Source: Nautilus pompilius (taxonomy: Eukaryota; Mollusca; Cephalopoda; Nautilida; Nautilidae). Taken from it: a stretch of DNA of 64,000 nt. Made by a program: the position numbers and the translations under genes. The stretch's first letter is position 1. Each line of letters starts with the position of its first letter. The stretch covers positions 47,887-111,886 of the forward strand of contig JACATO010001177.1 of NCBI GenBank assembly GCA_018389105.1, in the 5' to 3' direction. The notes beneath the pieces are model-generated. The model was not told the DNA's origin and ran no database searches. It saw only the letters and a program-made list of their open reading frames with translations. Below are positions 11,694 through 22,125 of the stretch, one piece after another.

Positions 11694-13073
11694 TACCGGC
11701 ACTCAGAATTATGAGACCACCGCGCAAAAGAGCAAAACTTCATTGTTAACGAAAATCCATTATCCTAGCAGAAAAGGGAATTGGTCGAACCGCGTTTCAG
11801 AGAATATAAATCATTAATTGCGGGCGTTGTTATCACTTGAAGCATCTTGCATAATCACGGGCATAGCTAGTTATTCGCGAATGTCGGATTTAGTTCACAC
11901 GGAAGAAGAAGCACGATGTTATCGTCTTATTTACTACTGCTAATTTGAATAACTGTTAATTCCTGCTAGATGTTAATGGCGCTGATTACTCATGACGTCT
12001 ATTGCTTGGCGGGCGAATATTAGCTGGCACCTAAAAACAGAATTCGATATGAGACATAGTTATACTTATTAATTCTCTTCGTAAAGCTGGCTAATCCATG
12101 AATTTATACGACCGGGACAACCTACGGGAAGGGGAGATAAGTCGATGGTTCGAGAGTCTTAATCTTTTTTTTCTTGACAAGTGTCCAATTAACTTCTGAT
12201 CGTAGCTTCTCTGCAAGAGTCAGTGTTTCGACCAATTTTAACAAAAGACGGTTAGGGGAGTTTGGATTGATTGGGTGACATTCAAAACCCTTAATTAGAC
12301 GTGGTAACCAGAAAATACCTGGCTGTACTAAACAGGATTAGGGATACACCTCGGAGAAATCTGGGCTTGCTGATGGTTGGATGCGTGCAGATTTAAAATA
12401 TATGGTTCTAGGTGACGACACCAATTTAGAAGAAAAGGCCGCATAAAGGGTTAAAAGGGGGCGCGTTTGCTCTACAATCGAGCATGATGTTAAGAGTTGA
12501 AAGCAAGTTGTTGTTTTACTCGTTATTCGGTTGGTGATGATACAAATAAATGGATGGGTGTCTCGCAAGAGAGATATATATATATGCCACAGTATTCCGC
12601 AGTGCCGTGCGATTCCACTAATTTAGCAGGTAATAGTATTTTACTGCAGTTAGATAGAAGTACCGAAGCAGACTGCACATCTCAGTAGGTGACAACTCGT
12701 TATTCAGATCTGAACCCAATTAAATTGTTGTGAGTTAAACTGGTCTGAAGGTTCAAGGCAAAAGGTCTAACCAATGTCAATCAGCTATGGAACTACTTGC
12801 AAGAAGAATAAAGGAATACTTGAAGGATGATATATATGGAAAGGGTTTCGAACAGAATGGCAATTAATATTTACGGTACTTGTTCATACGAAAAGTGGTT
12901 ATTTTGATTTTTAAAAAAAAAAAACTTTAAATACCAACATCACGTGTAATGGTTTATATGCTCTGATGCATGGTTCATCTGATATTTTGCGTTGGTTTTT
13001 TTTTTTGTGCTAAATTAACCAATTTTAATTAACGACAGATAACAGAGTTTTAACAATTTTGAACGCCAGTGTA
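11694..13073 (+). mobile_element. Tc1-like DNA transposon with terminal inverted repeats
   Basis: The left end (ccggcactcagaattat, about 11696) and the right end (aattttgaacgccagtg, about 13054-13071) are imperfect inverted repeats. Both resemble the ends of the element at 50617-51680 (cactggcgctcaaaattatt). TA dinucleotides flank both ends, as expected for Tc1/mariner target duplication. The length, about 1.38 kb, is right for a Tc1 element, and the interior holds a decayed transposase in plus orientation. The element is ancient: its ends have drifted and the ORF is destroyed. Confidence 0.65.
12330..12895 (+). pseudogene. Tc1-like transposase relic inside the 11694-13073 element
   Basis: Blocks in plus-strand order match a Tc1 transposase. 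FKIYGS followed by RRKAA (about 12390-12440) resembles the post-D1 segment with YxRR. A TIEHDV segment (about 12475) resembles the TxKHGGGS block. LLQLDRSTEADCTSQ (about 12643-12685) resembles the D2 block, LQxDNDPKHTxx. DLNPIKLL (about 12711-12735) resembles the D3 block, DLNPIENLW, with the final catalytic Glu replaced by Lys. QLWNYLQEE and the C-terminal helix follow to about 12890. Several in-frame stops and frameshifts interrupt it. It would have cut and pasted its host element at TA sites; it is now inactive. Confidence 0.6.
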
Positions 13074-13226
13074 TGTCAAGTGAAAGCGACATCATTATAG
13101 AAGTGTCGGTATTTGCGGTGGTTTCCGTATAGAGTATAGGTTATTAGTCATAAACGAAAGAAACCTAATTAGTCAGTCGGTCTGACTCAAGCAAGGTGTT
13201 CTTTTTAATTACCCTGCTCTTTCTCA

Positions 13227-13403
13227 TTTTAAAGTCTCTCTCTGTGCTGACGTCATCTCTCTCTGTGTACTGACGTCATCTCTCTGTTCTAACGTCATCT
13301 CTCTCTGTGTACTGACGTCATCTCTCTCTATCTATCTATCTTCAGGACTCTTTTCATATCTCTCTCTCTCTCCTCTCTCTGCATCATTCTATCTCTGGCA
13401 CAC

Positions 13404-13460
<57 letters not shown>

Positions 13461-13487
13461 TCTCTCTCTCCCTCCCTCTCTCTTTAT
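13227..13487. repeat. CT/TGACGTCA minisatellite followed by (TG)n
   Basis: CT-rich units of about 19-23 bp carry the palindrome TGACGTCA at 13248, 13271 and 13313, and TAACGTCA at 13290. Then come (TCTA)n and CT runs, and a clean (TG)n run from about 13407 to 13459. TGACGTCA is the consensus full CRE/ATF site (established knowledge). Whether it binds anything here is unknown. Confidence 0.92.
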
Positions 13488-14257
13488 CTAAAATTCGCAT
13501 CTTGTCATTGATTTTCTCAAAATAATTAACTGTTCATTGAAGGAAAAACAAAACATCTTAGATCCAGATCGATTTAGAAAATAGATTGATGTTTACAGAA
13601 ATATCGCGAAATTCAGTCTGAAAATTAAACTCACCAATACACGCTTCGATCGACACGCAAGGGCAAGCAACTCCTTCTCGGGTAGTGGACGAAGAACATT
13701 TCCAAAAGATTGGGAGTACATTATGGTTGAGTGTTCACGCGTCCATCATAAGTCCCCCTGCATCCCATCACGAGGCTAGGAGCAGCATTAGAGGTAAGAA
13801 TGGGCCCAGCCACGCAGCATCAGGACCGACGGAGCCTACGGCGACTCGGATTGCTCCAGTGACGGCATGAACAGGAAATAGCGCAACAGCATATACAGCC
13901 AAAGTCATCAAGAAGCTGAGGTTCCTTGACTTATAGTACCGAAAAGTGTCCAATGGAGACAGCATTTTGCGCCGGCTCCTCCTTCCTCTGGACGGCACCC
14001 GGTATCTTTCTTAAGGCGGAGAGACGTCGTCACGCCTGACTGACAACGCCCGAAGTCTCCCGATCCCAACTCCGCAAACACCTTTTCTTTTGGATGAGCT
14101 TGGGCTGGGTGACACCTTCGCCAGTGAGATAGCATCAGAATTCCGGTGAACTAAACTGCTGCTAATACGGTTGAAGGGAAACACACCATCACTCCATCTC
14201 AGTGTAAAACCAATGCTTTCCGGAAATGGCAACGCGTCTTAAATATTCTTCGTGCCG
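13488..14257. other. Unique sequence, no gene recognised
   Basis: Overlapping short frames occur on both strands with no recognised domain. It precedes the SINE/Penelope/mariner cluster. Confidence 0.45.
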
Positions 14258-14400
14258 GAATAAAACGACTGGTCTGGTAAGATTGAGAGATTCCAGTTCG
14301 AATCCCCATCGTGATCCACTCGGTTTGGCGTTCACCGTGTAGTTTTCCTCTCGCACCTGAAAACTGATGCCCTTCCAAAAGTTCATAAACAAGATCGTCC
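14258..14400 (+). repeat. tRNA-derived SINE fragment
   Basis: CTGGTCTGGTAAGATTGAGA followed by CAGTTCGAATCC (14295-14306) resembles polymerase III A and B boxes, with B consensus GGTTCGANNCC. The same head, in which CTGGTCT or TGGTCTA leads to CAGTTCGAATCC, occurs inverted at 57229-57270. Downstream, TTTGGCGTT, CCGTGTAG and TTTCCTCTCGCACCTG at about 14325-14370 align with segments at 27161-27215 (minus) and 40015-40066 (plus). This suggests one SINE family with a conserved central core. The 3' end is not clear. Confidence 0.55.
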
Positions 14401-14555
14401 TGTTTCACCAATGTGGTAACCCTAACTCTAACCCTGCTTCTTTTCGCTGATGTCAAATTGTTGCAAAGTTTTTCTATTGATGCCGACACTCTTAAAGTTT
14501 CCTGACATTTTCGTTCGCTTTTGTGTGATGCCACCATTTTCGGTAATCAGATAGA

Positions 14556-15170
14556 ATGTAACTTTGAGACTACATAATTATTTATTAACATTCCTCTTGG
14601 TTATACCATTGATGCTTGTATTAACAGATGGCATACCTGAGTCATTGATGCGTGAATTGTTAATTTTGAACAGATCCGATGTCCGTGTCATTATTAATAA
14701 CGAACTGTATACGTAAGATGGCTGTGCTGCCATGAGTTTTCACCTTGACCCAGTCTTAGCAAATATTTTTGAATGTTTTATTTACGATCCAGTTTTGTGA
14801 ATAATCGGGTCAATTACCTACATTTATTGTAGGTATGCTGATGATATACTTGCATTGTTTCCTTCACTTTCCGCGGCTAATAACTTTTTACAGTGGATTA
14901 ACACTCAGAATCGTCAGTTGATAGCTGATTATAGAGGTTCAGAATGATGGGAAACCGTCTTTCGGTGAGGCCCCTTGTAATGACTTAGTCATGTATGTGT
15001 ACACCTGCATTTACGGGGCTTACTGGGAAAAGTTGTTTTTGTATAATGCCACTTTGGCTTGTATTCCAACTTAATGACTTTCCAAACCATATGATGGATT
15101 CCATGTGCGTAGATTTCTCAAAGAACTGTATTTACATTGGCTGACTAAATATGCTGCATCTAAACAGGTT
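14556..15170 (+). pseudogene. Penelope-like element reverse transcriptase relic
   Basis: Plus-strand frames give a run of reverse-transcriptase blocks in the right order. LFINIPLGYTIDAC (about 14577-14620) matches the LFTNVPLxxTID block. DGIPESLMRELLILNRSDV (about 14627-14685) is followed by INNELYT and then a DGCAAMSFHLDPVLANIFEC segment (about 14718-14775), matching DGVAMGSPLGPVLANIFx, the Penelope-type signature. RYADDILALFPSLSAANNFL (about 14831-14890) contains the YxDD catalytic motif. At least one stop and several frameshifts separate the blocks. No GIY-YIG endonuclease domain was found; similarity fades by about 15170, just before the mariner at 15175. The element would have copied RNA into DNA; it is dead and 5'- and 3'-incomplete. 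Confidence 0.7.
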
Positions 15171-15174
15171 ATTA

Positions 15175-16461
15175 GTTACGAGGGAAGGCTGAAAAGTTCA
15201 TAGGCTGAACATGATGCAAAAGTCATATTTGATCAGATGTGGTTTATTTTTCAACATAGTCTCCTCTGAGGTCCACACACTTCTTCCATCGGTGTTGTAG
15301 CGCTTGGATTCCCGTGTTATAGAAGCTCTCATCCTGATCCTCAAAAAAGTCCTCAACAGCAGATATGACCTCATCATCGGTCCGATACTGCTTCCCAGCC
15401 AAATGTTTTCTTCATGTTGGGGAACAGAAAATAGTCAGATGGTGCCAAATCAGGAGAATATGGAGGGTGACCAACCAGTTCAAAACCACAGTCACGCACA
15501 GCAGCCATTGCAACCACAGACTTGTGTGCAAGAGAATTGTCCTGGTGAAGCAAGACTTCTTTCGTCAGTTTTCCAGGCCGTTTTGACTCGATTGCTTTTT
15601 GCAGCTGCCTCAATAGGTTGGCATAGTATTCTCCATTGATAGTTTGGCCTTTCTGAAGATAGTCAATGAACACAATGCCCTTTGCATCTCAGAAGACGGA
15701 GGCCATCACCTTTCCTGCTGATGGCGCCACCTTGGCCTTCTTTGGATGGGGGGGGAGATGGGTGTTTCCACTGCATGGAATGCCGTTTGGTCTCTGGCTC
15801 GAAGTGGTGGACCCAACATTCATCTTGGGGGAGGAAACGTTCAAGAAATCCGGTTGGATCCGTTTCAAAAAGTGCCAAGTTTGCCTGCGACATGACCAGC
15901 CTGGCGTGCCTTTGATCAGGCGTCAAAAACCGTGGCACCCACCGAGCGGAAACCTTCGACGTGCCAAGTTCGTTGTGTAAGATGTCCTCGACTCGTTCAC
16001 GGGAGATGCCTACAGCATTAGCTATCTGATTAACAGTTAAACGTCTGTCATCCATCACCATGCGGTGAACACGGTCCATGTTTTCTTGGGTGGTAGCCGT
16101 GGCAGGACGTCCGGACCTTGGGTCATCTTCAAGGCTCTCCCTACCCCTCTTGAATTCAGCCGCCCACTTTTGCACAGTTGATAAAGCAGGAGTATCGTCC
16201 CCTAATGAAGCAACCATGTCGGCATGAATGTCCTTGGGGGGGGGCTAACCCCTTTTTCTGCAGATATTTGATAACACCACGGTGCCAAATTTTATCCATA
16301 TTCTCGAAATGTCTCCAGTACAACTTTTCCCAGTCCTGAATTACTTATCCGATGTGGATTTATCTGGAAGGAAACAATGCAGTTAGTATCAGAAAAGGTT
16401 TAATTTAATGCATGCCCTCCTCCTCAGTCAGCCTATGAGCTTTTCAACTTACCCTCGTAAC
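15175..16461 (-). mobile_element. Mariner transposon with 34-bp terminal inverted repeats
   Basis: The left end (15175-15208, starting gttacgaggg) and the right end (16428-16461, ending accctcgtaac) are inverted repeats matching at 30 of 34 positions. Between them lies a full-length mariner transposase on the minus strand. The total, about 1.29 kb, is normal for mariner. The right end is the first unit of a 15-copy tandem array (16426-17120), so the outer boundary of the original insertion, including its TA duplication, cannot be fixed by eye. Confidence 0.9.
15244..16299 (-). pseudogene. Mariner transposase, full length, broken by 3 frameshifts and a stop
   Basis: The start MDKIWHRGVIKYLQKKGL is at 16299 and the stop TAA at 15244-15246, about 352 codons, the usual size. 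Features in order: N-terminal helix-turn-helix region with VQKWAAEFKRG and EDDPRSGRP; WVPRFLTPDQRHAR linker; first catalytic Asp in QDECWVHHF; second in LLHQDNSLAHKS; third in YSPDLAPSDYFLF. There are 34 residues between the last two Asp, which makes it DD34D. The C-terminus ends ...ALQHRWKKCVDLRGDYVEK. Breaks: a shift in the G8 run near 16235-16242; a shift in the G run near 15749-15756; a TGA in place of Trp in the SVFWDAKGI block near 15690; and one extra A near 15405 (AAGAAAACATTT). All three catalytic Asp codons survive, but the gene is inactive. Confidence 0.92.
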
Positions 16462-17120
16462 TGCTCCCTTTTAGTCAGCCTATGAGCTTTTCAGCCTACC
16501 CTCGTAACTGCTCCCTTTTAGTCAGCCTGAGCTTTTCAGCCCACCCTCGTAACTGCTAAATTTTAGTCAGCCTATGAGCTTTTCAGCCTACCCTCGTAAC
16601 TGCTCCCTTTTAGTCAGCCTATGAGCTTTTCAGCCTACCCTCGTAACTGCTCCCTTTTAGTCAGCCTGAGTTTTTCAGCCCACCCTCGTAACTGCTAAAT
16701 TTTAGTCAGCCTGAGCTTTTCAACCTACCCTCGTAACTGCTCCCTTTTAGTCAGCCTATGAGCTTTTCAGCCTACCAACGTAACTGCTCCCTTTTAGTCA
16801 GCCTATGAGCTTTTCAGCCTACCCTCGTAACTGCTCCCTTTTAGTCAGCCTGAGCTTTTCAGCCCACCCTCGTAACTGCTCCCTTTTGGTCAGCCTATGA
16901 GCTTTTCAGCCCACCCTCGTAACTGCTCCCTTTTGGTCAGCCTATGAGCTTTTCAGCCTACCCTCGTAACTGCTCCCTTTTGGTCAGCCTGAGCTTTTCA
17001 GCCCACCCTCGTAACTGCTCCCTTTTGGTCAGCCTATGAGCTTTTCAGCCCACCCTCGTAACTGCTCCCTTTTGGTCAGCCTATGAGCTTTTCAGCCCAC
17101 CCTCGTAACTGCTCCCTTCT
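16426..17120. repeat. 15-copy tandem array derived from a mariner terminal inverted repeat
   Basis: The unit is 47 bp (agtcagcctatgagctttt...) or 45 bp when 'at' is missing (agtcagcctgagctttt...). There are ten 47-bp and five 45-bp copies, summing to exactly 695 bp. The first 36 bases of each unit are the mariner terminal repeat of the element at 15175-16461; the rest (tgctccctttt or tgctaaatttt) is its flank. Copies follow a long-long-short order (LLS LLS S LLS LLS LL), with 'cctaccc' usually in long and 'cccaccc' in short units. This indicates a trimer of about 139 bp as the amplifying unit. The last five copies start with 'ggtcagcc', which suggests local homogenisation. Confidence 0.95.
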
Positions 17121-20100
17121 AGAATTTTCTTTTTTTTTTCAATTTAAATAAAGCCTTAAGTTTTGTTCTACAGTTTTCCTTATTTTTCGAAACATAAAGT
17201 TTAAATTTCAAGGGTTCTTTTTTTTGTTCTTTGCTCAGTTTAAGGGCTGTACTCCTCTCCCGGAGAAGGGCCGCATACGTCAGTAAAAAAATCCATTGCG
17301 TCCACGAGACCTTCGGTTTGGCAGAGAAAATCCAGTTCCTTGTCTTTAAATTTAAGTGACAAATTTTCTTTGGATGACACATTCTGGTCACATGCTGTCC
17401 CGATCTCAAACTCCAGATACAGGAATCCCTTCTTACCGGTACAGATAAAAGCCTTCCTACATTATCTCCTATTTGGAATTTCCTTAAATCATCTCTAGAT
17501 CTGTTTGTTTTCTTTGCGGAATTCTGCTATTTCTCATCAGTCCGTCTTTTACGTTGGCAATGAGTTAAAGCAGAGTTTTAGGTATTCGCTCAGTCGTATT
17601 GGATGCTGTTTTCTTTTCCCCCCTCTTTGTCAGAAGTTGAACAGGTCGTTCCGTCGATTGTTCGACTTCTAAGGAACGGCTTAATTACCAAGAGGGAAAT
17701 ATCGCCCGGAGGTGGAGCAGTAATTTGTAGGCGATGAAGGGAGAGAAGTTGCGGACAGTCTCTTCTGCTATTATCTTAATTCACAGATCTTTCTATACGA
17801 TGACCCTCGGGGCCATTTCTTTGACTTACGGGTACGGGTATAATGGCACAATTGAAGCGGTGCGCTTGAGAAAGTACTCAAATCACATTTAATAGATATT
17901 AATTGGCTTTGATAAAGCAGCTAATAGACTGTGAAATCCATTAGATCGTCCCCATTTTCAGAAGGGAGGACGGGGGTGGCTCGTTTGGTGGCTTTACTGT
18001 TTTATAATCTAATAGGGGCCGCCAGTGCTATATTATTTCCTGACCTTAACTAGCGCTATGGATAAAAGAAGACCCTGTAAAGCCCTGGTAACACTTAAAG
18101 AGCACAGACAGGCCCCCGACCAGCCAACCGACGCCACGTTCACTGAATCTGTAGCAACTAAACTAGAAACGGCGGGAGGGCGAATGGCTGTGGATGGGAA
18201 GGATCCCGGTCGGGTTCCCATCAGAATCCCGTTGACGTGTCCTCCGCGAAGCAAGCACGGTTTCTTCGCGATCTTCTGTACCGCGCCCGAGTTTCCTCCC
18301 ACCGGCCGAGAGAGGGAGTCGGGGCAGAGGGCTCCGCGGGAAGTCCCTGGCCGGCTAATGCCACTGCTCGCTCCGAGGAACTCTCTTCTCGCGTGATGAC
18401 GGCCGAGACGACTTCCCGTGACCAGCTCCGAGAGAGAGAGAGAGAGAGTGGGGGGGGAGTGAGATCTCGCCGCTATCGTATATAACGATATCTTGGTGCA
18501 TTCCCCTCCCCCCACTAACCACCCAACTTTTAAATGCCGATTACTTTCGGCCGGGCACCGTAGGAAGCAAATACTCCCCTCGCTCGCGTCGAGGCTGCGA
18601 CGCGCTGACTGCATCCAGGATTCGACGATACGACGCCGTTTTCCGCAAATAATTTCCAGATGTCTGAGCCAGATATTGTTTGGACTAGACGGGCGGAAGA
18701 AAACCCCGGAAATGGTTAGACGTGTAACGTGATTTCGGTTGTTGTTGTTGTTGTTGCTCTCACGGCTTCCCCCTCCTCGGCTCCAGCCAGCCGCCATGTT
18801 TCTGTTTGTCTTTGGCTTTAACCCTTGCTCCGGCGTCCGTCGCCTCGAGGACGACGCGGATCAAGTTGCGCAATCAGTCTCGGCGAATCCGTCTGTACGC
18901 GATGACTCCGGTTCAGAAGGGGACAAACGTTCGGTTTAGCGCGTGCAGCAGTAGTTAGGTGCAGACAGAAAAACCATCATGGCGCTTGGCGCGCGTCCGA
19001 GAAGAACAGTCAGCCCCAAACTGATTAACCCCTTCGCCACCAGCCACACTCCACTCCACTCCACCCGTTAGCAGTTTCCGAACGTCCTAACCGCGCCCTG
19101 TTCTCAGCTACCCTTCAGTGAGTGGAGACCCGCAGCATGGTAACAGAGGGACTCCCCCCAGTACTGAAGTTAACAACAGAGGCGTTTCTATCTTGATTTT
19201 ACGCTCGGCTCTGACTGAACACCTCATTAGCCGTTGCGGTCCGTCCTTCTCGTTCGCGACCGACAGATTTCCAGCTAATTCGCCTTTCCGCTGATATCCG
19301 TTTCGCTCCCCTGCCTGATGAGGCGAGACCGAACCCCTTCCCCCCCACCAAAGTAAAGAGACATTTACTAAAGAGGTGATAAAGGTGTCATAGATTTAAA
19401 GAATGCACGTCTGAAATATTCCCAGTGCTTCTCTCTGTAGTAGGTGGCCTAACCGATTCTAAAACAAACCCTTAACTTTCGATTTAGTTATCCCTACATT
19501 GCTACCTTAATTCGGCTTATCCCTGTTCTATATTGTCTGCGTTACGGTTACGTATTAACGACGCTTGCCTAACCCTGCTCCGCATATTTTCCACGTCACT
19601 GCTGAAACCAGTCACGTGACAAGATATATAGTTCTGTGTACAATCAATGAGACAGCAATATTTAAGGATACGGCGTATAGTTAAGTAGACAGAAATGGCG
19701 CTGTCTCATAGTCCGGATTGGTTTCATTCTTCTTAAATATAATATCGACTTATTCGATTTTAATTAACAGAACTGAAGGTTGTCAGTCCTCACGTACGGG
19801 GGTCGTCGCCATCTTGTTCGGGAGTTCTAAACACCGCGCCCTCCGATCCGACCCTTCGAGGGCGCTGCCACGAGGTTGGCAATGGCGACAGCCGGCTTAC
19901 ATGGGAGAATGGTGAAGGTGAGCGCGGACGATTGATTGGGTGCAGATTCACGAACGAACCCCCCCCCCAAAAAAGGGGGGCTTATGTCGCACGTTCAAGC
20001 CCGGAAACCTCCTTTACGGAGATTGCCGAATGGATACAAAATGGCGCCGAAGAACCCCCCCCCCCATAGTTCCACAGCCAACGATGGCTTTTCCGACTGT

Positions 20101-20728
20101 AGAAGATACGCGGCGAACGAGATAACAATCAGGTGGTAAATTCCGCTCATATTTTCTGCCGCTGCAACAAGCATTTTCGTCTGGCATGGCCAACAACAAC
20201 AACAACGTTATTCCGAGTATCCCGCGCTCGAAAGGCGGCCATTTTCAAACAAACAAAAAGAAAAAGTCAAAACAAACGCCGTCTGCGAGCGGCGATACAC
20301 ACTTCTTATCGCGTGTCTGGATATTTTCCATATCTGCGGTTGTAAGTGTGTCTGCACGGTAAACCACCAGCCCCCCCCGACTGGCTCCCGGCCAACTCAT
20401 GCCGCCTTTGTCCGCCTGTTCACCACCCCACCCCACGAACGCGAGGCGCTGGAGCGAAGAACGGGTTGTGTTGCACACGTACAAGTCGAGACATGTCTTC
20501 GGTCTGTCATTCGCTTTATTCTCATTTTATATAAGGACAACCAGGGAAAAGGCAAAGTCCACGTCTGACGTGTTCCAGCACGTTATTCTTCGCCGACAAA
20601 AGAAACGGTTAAAAGGCTTTAAACTTCTTTTTAAAAAAAAAAAAAAAAAAATTATAACACAAGATCTGCCAAATACAATGGCAGGATTAAAGTTTTCAGT
20701 TATACATATTTTGACATTATGTATATAT
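17121..20728. other. Unique sequence; CpG-rich stretch at about 18.1-20.3 kb
   Basis: 17119-17409 (minus) is an open frame rich in Lys with no recognised domain. From about 18130 to 20300 the sequence is rich in CpG and has several (A)ATGGCG / CGCCAT(CTT) words (near 18794, 18979, 19695, 19808, 20040), which resemble YY1-type promoter motifs. A (TTG)n run is at about 18737-18755, (GA)n at about 18429-18448, and C-runs are near 19959 and 20056. This could be a promoter/CpG island of an unseen gene. A 254-codon minus frame (18033-18797) overlaps other frames and is not convincing. Confidence 0.4.
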
Positions 20729-22125
20729 GAGTGTGTGAGATAGAAAAGGAGAGTGTGTGATAGAAAGAAAGACTGGAGAGAGAGAGAGAGAGAGAGTGTG
20801 TGTGTGTGTGTGGGGGTGTAATACAAAGATGGAGAGACCGAGGAGTGTGGAGATAGAGATGGAGAGAGAGGAGAGTGTGTGAGGTGTGAGGTGTAAGGTA
20901 GAAAGATGGTGAGGAGACCGAGGAGTGTGAGATAGAGATGGAGAGAGAGAGAGAGAGTGTGTGTGTGTGTGTTAATAGAAAGATGGAGAGACCGAGGAGT
21001 GTGAGATAGAGATGGAGAGAGAGAGAGAGAGTGTGAGTGTGTGTGGTGTAATAGAAAGATGGATGGGAGAGACCGAGGAGTGTGAGATAGGATGGAAGAG
21101 AGAGAGAGAGAGTGAGTGTGTGTGGTGTAATAGAGTGTGTGTGTGGGTTGTGGAGAGACCGAGGAGTGGTGAGATAGAGGGAGAGAGAAGAGAGAGTTGT
21201 GTGTGTGGGTGTGTGTGTGTAATAGAAAGATGGAGACCGAGGAGTGTGGAGATAGAGATGGAGAGAGAGTGAGAGAGAGTGTTGTGGTGTGTGTGTAAAG
21301 AAAGATGGAGAGACCGAGGGAAGTGTGAGATAGAGATGGAGAGAAAGAGAGTGTGAGAGTGTGTGTGATGAAAGAAAGATGAAGAGTGATAGCCAAATGA
21401 TAGAGAGTGTGTGTATGTGGTGAAAGAAAGAGGAGAGACAGAAGAGTGTGCGTGTGATAAGAGAAGAGATGGAGAAAAGGAGAGAGATAGAGAGAAGAGT
21501 GTGTTTGTGTGGTGTGGTGAAAAGAAGAGGAGAGACGGAAGAGTGTGCGTGTGATAGAGAGAGAGAGGTGTGTGTGTGTGCGTGTGTGTGATGGTGAAAG
21601 AAAGAGGAGAGACAGAAGAGTGTGGCGTGTGATAGAGAGAGAGAGAGAGTGTGTGTGTTGTGTGTGTGGTGATAGAAAGAGAGAGCGTTATAGAGAGAGA
21701 GTGGTGTGTGTGTGTGTGTGGTGTTGTGTGTTGTGAAAGAAAGAGGAGACAGAGTGTGTGCGTTGATAGAGAGAGAGAGTGGTGTGTGTGTGTGTGTGGT
21801 GAAAGAAAGAGGAGAGACAGAAGAGTGTGCGCGTGATAGAGAGAGAGAGAGTGTGTGTGTGGTGTGTGGTGTGGTGAAAGAAAGAGGAGAGACGAAGAGT
21901 GTGCGTGTGATAGAGAGAGAGAGAGATGGAGAAAAGGAGAGAGAAGAGAGAGAGTGTGTGTGTGTGATAGAAAGAGAGAGCGTTATAGAGAGAGTGTGTG
22001 TGTGTGGTGTATGTGTGTGTGGTGAAAGAAAGAGGAGAGACAAGAGTGTGCGTGTGATAGAGATGGAGGAAGGAGAGAGAGAGAGAGAGAGTGTGTGTGG
22101 TGTGTGATAGAAAGAGAGAGCGTTA
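20729..22125. repeat. GA/GT minisatellite with two subfamilies
   Basis: About 1.4 kb. From 20760 to about 21360 the unit contains 'gagaccgaggagtgtgagat', then GAGAGA and GTGTGT runs and 'aatagaaagatgg', repeating about every 75-110 bp. From about 21420 to 22110 a related unit, 'gaaagaaagaggagagac' followed by 'agagtgtgcgtgtgatag' and GA/GT runs, takes over. The long minus-strand frames (up to 481 codons, Ser/Leu/His/Thr) are repeat artefacts. Confidence 0.92.

Noticed and set aside
14415-14445. taaccctaactctaaccctg as an interstitial telomere repeat
   Set aside because: Only two or three imperfect units; too short and degenerate to call.
13200-17200. CRISPR-like array (regular 47-bp repeats)
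   Set aside because: The repeats are contiguous with no unique spacers, derive from a mariner end and lie in a eukaryotic genome.
18033-18797. 254-codon minus-strand frame
   Set aside because: It overlaps several other frames in GC-rich DNA, contains an Asn run from a TTG repeat and has no recognised domain.
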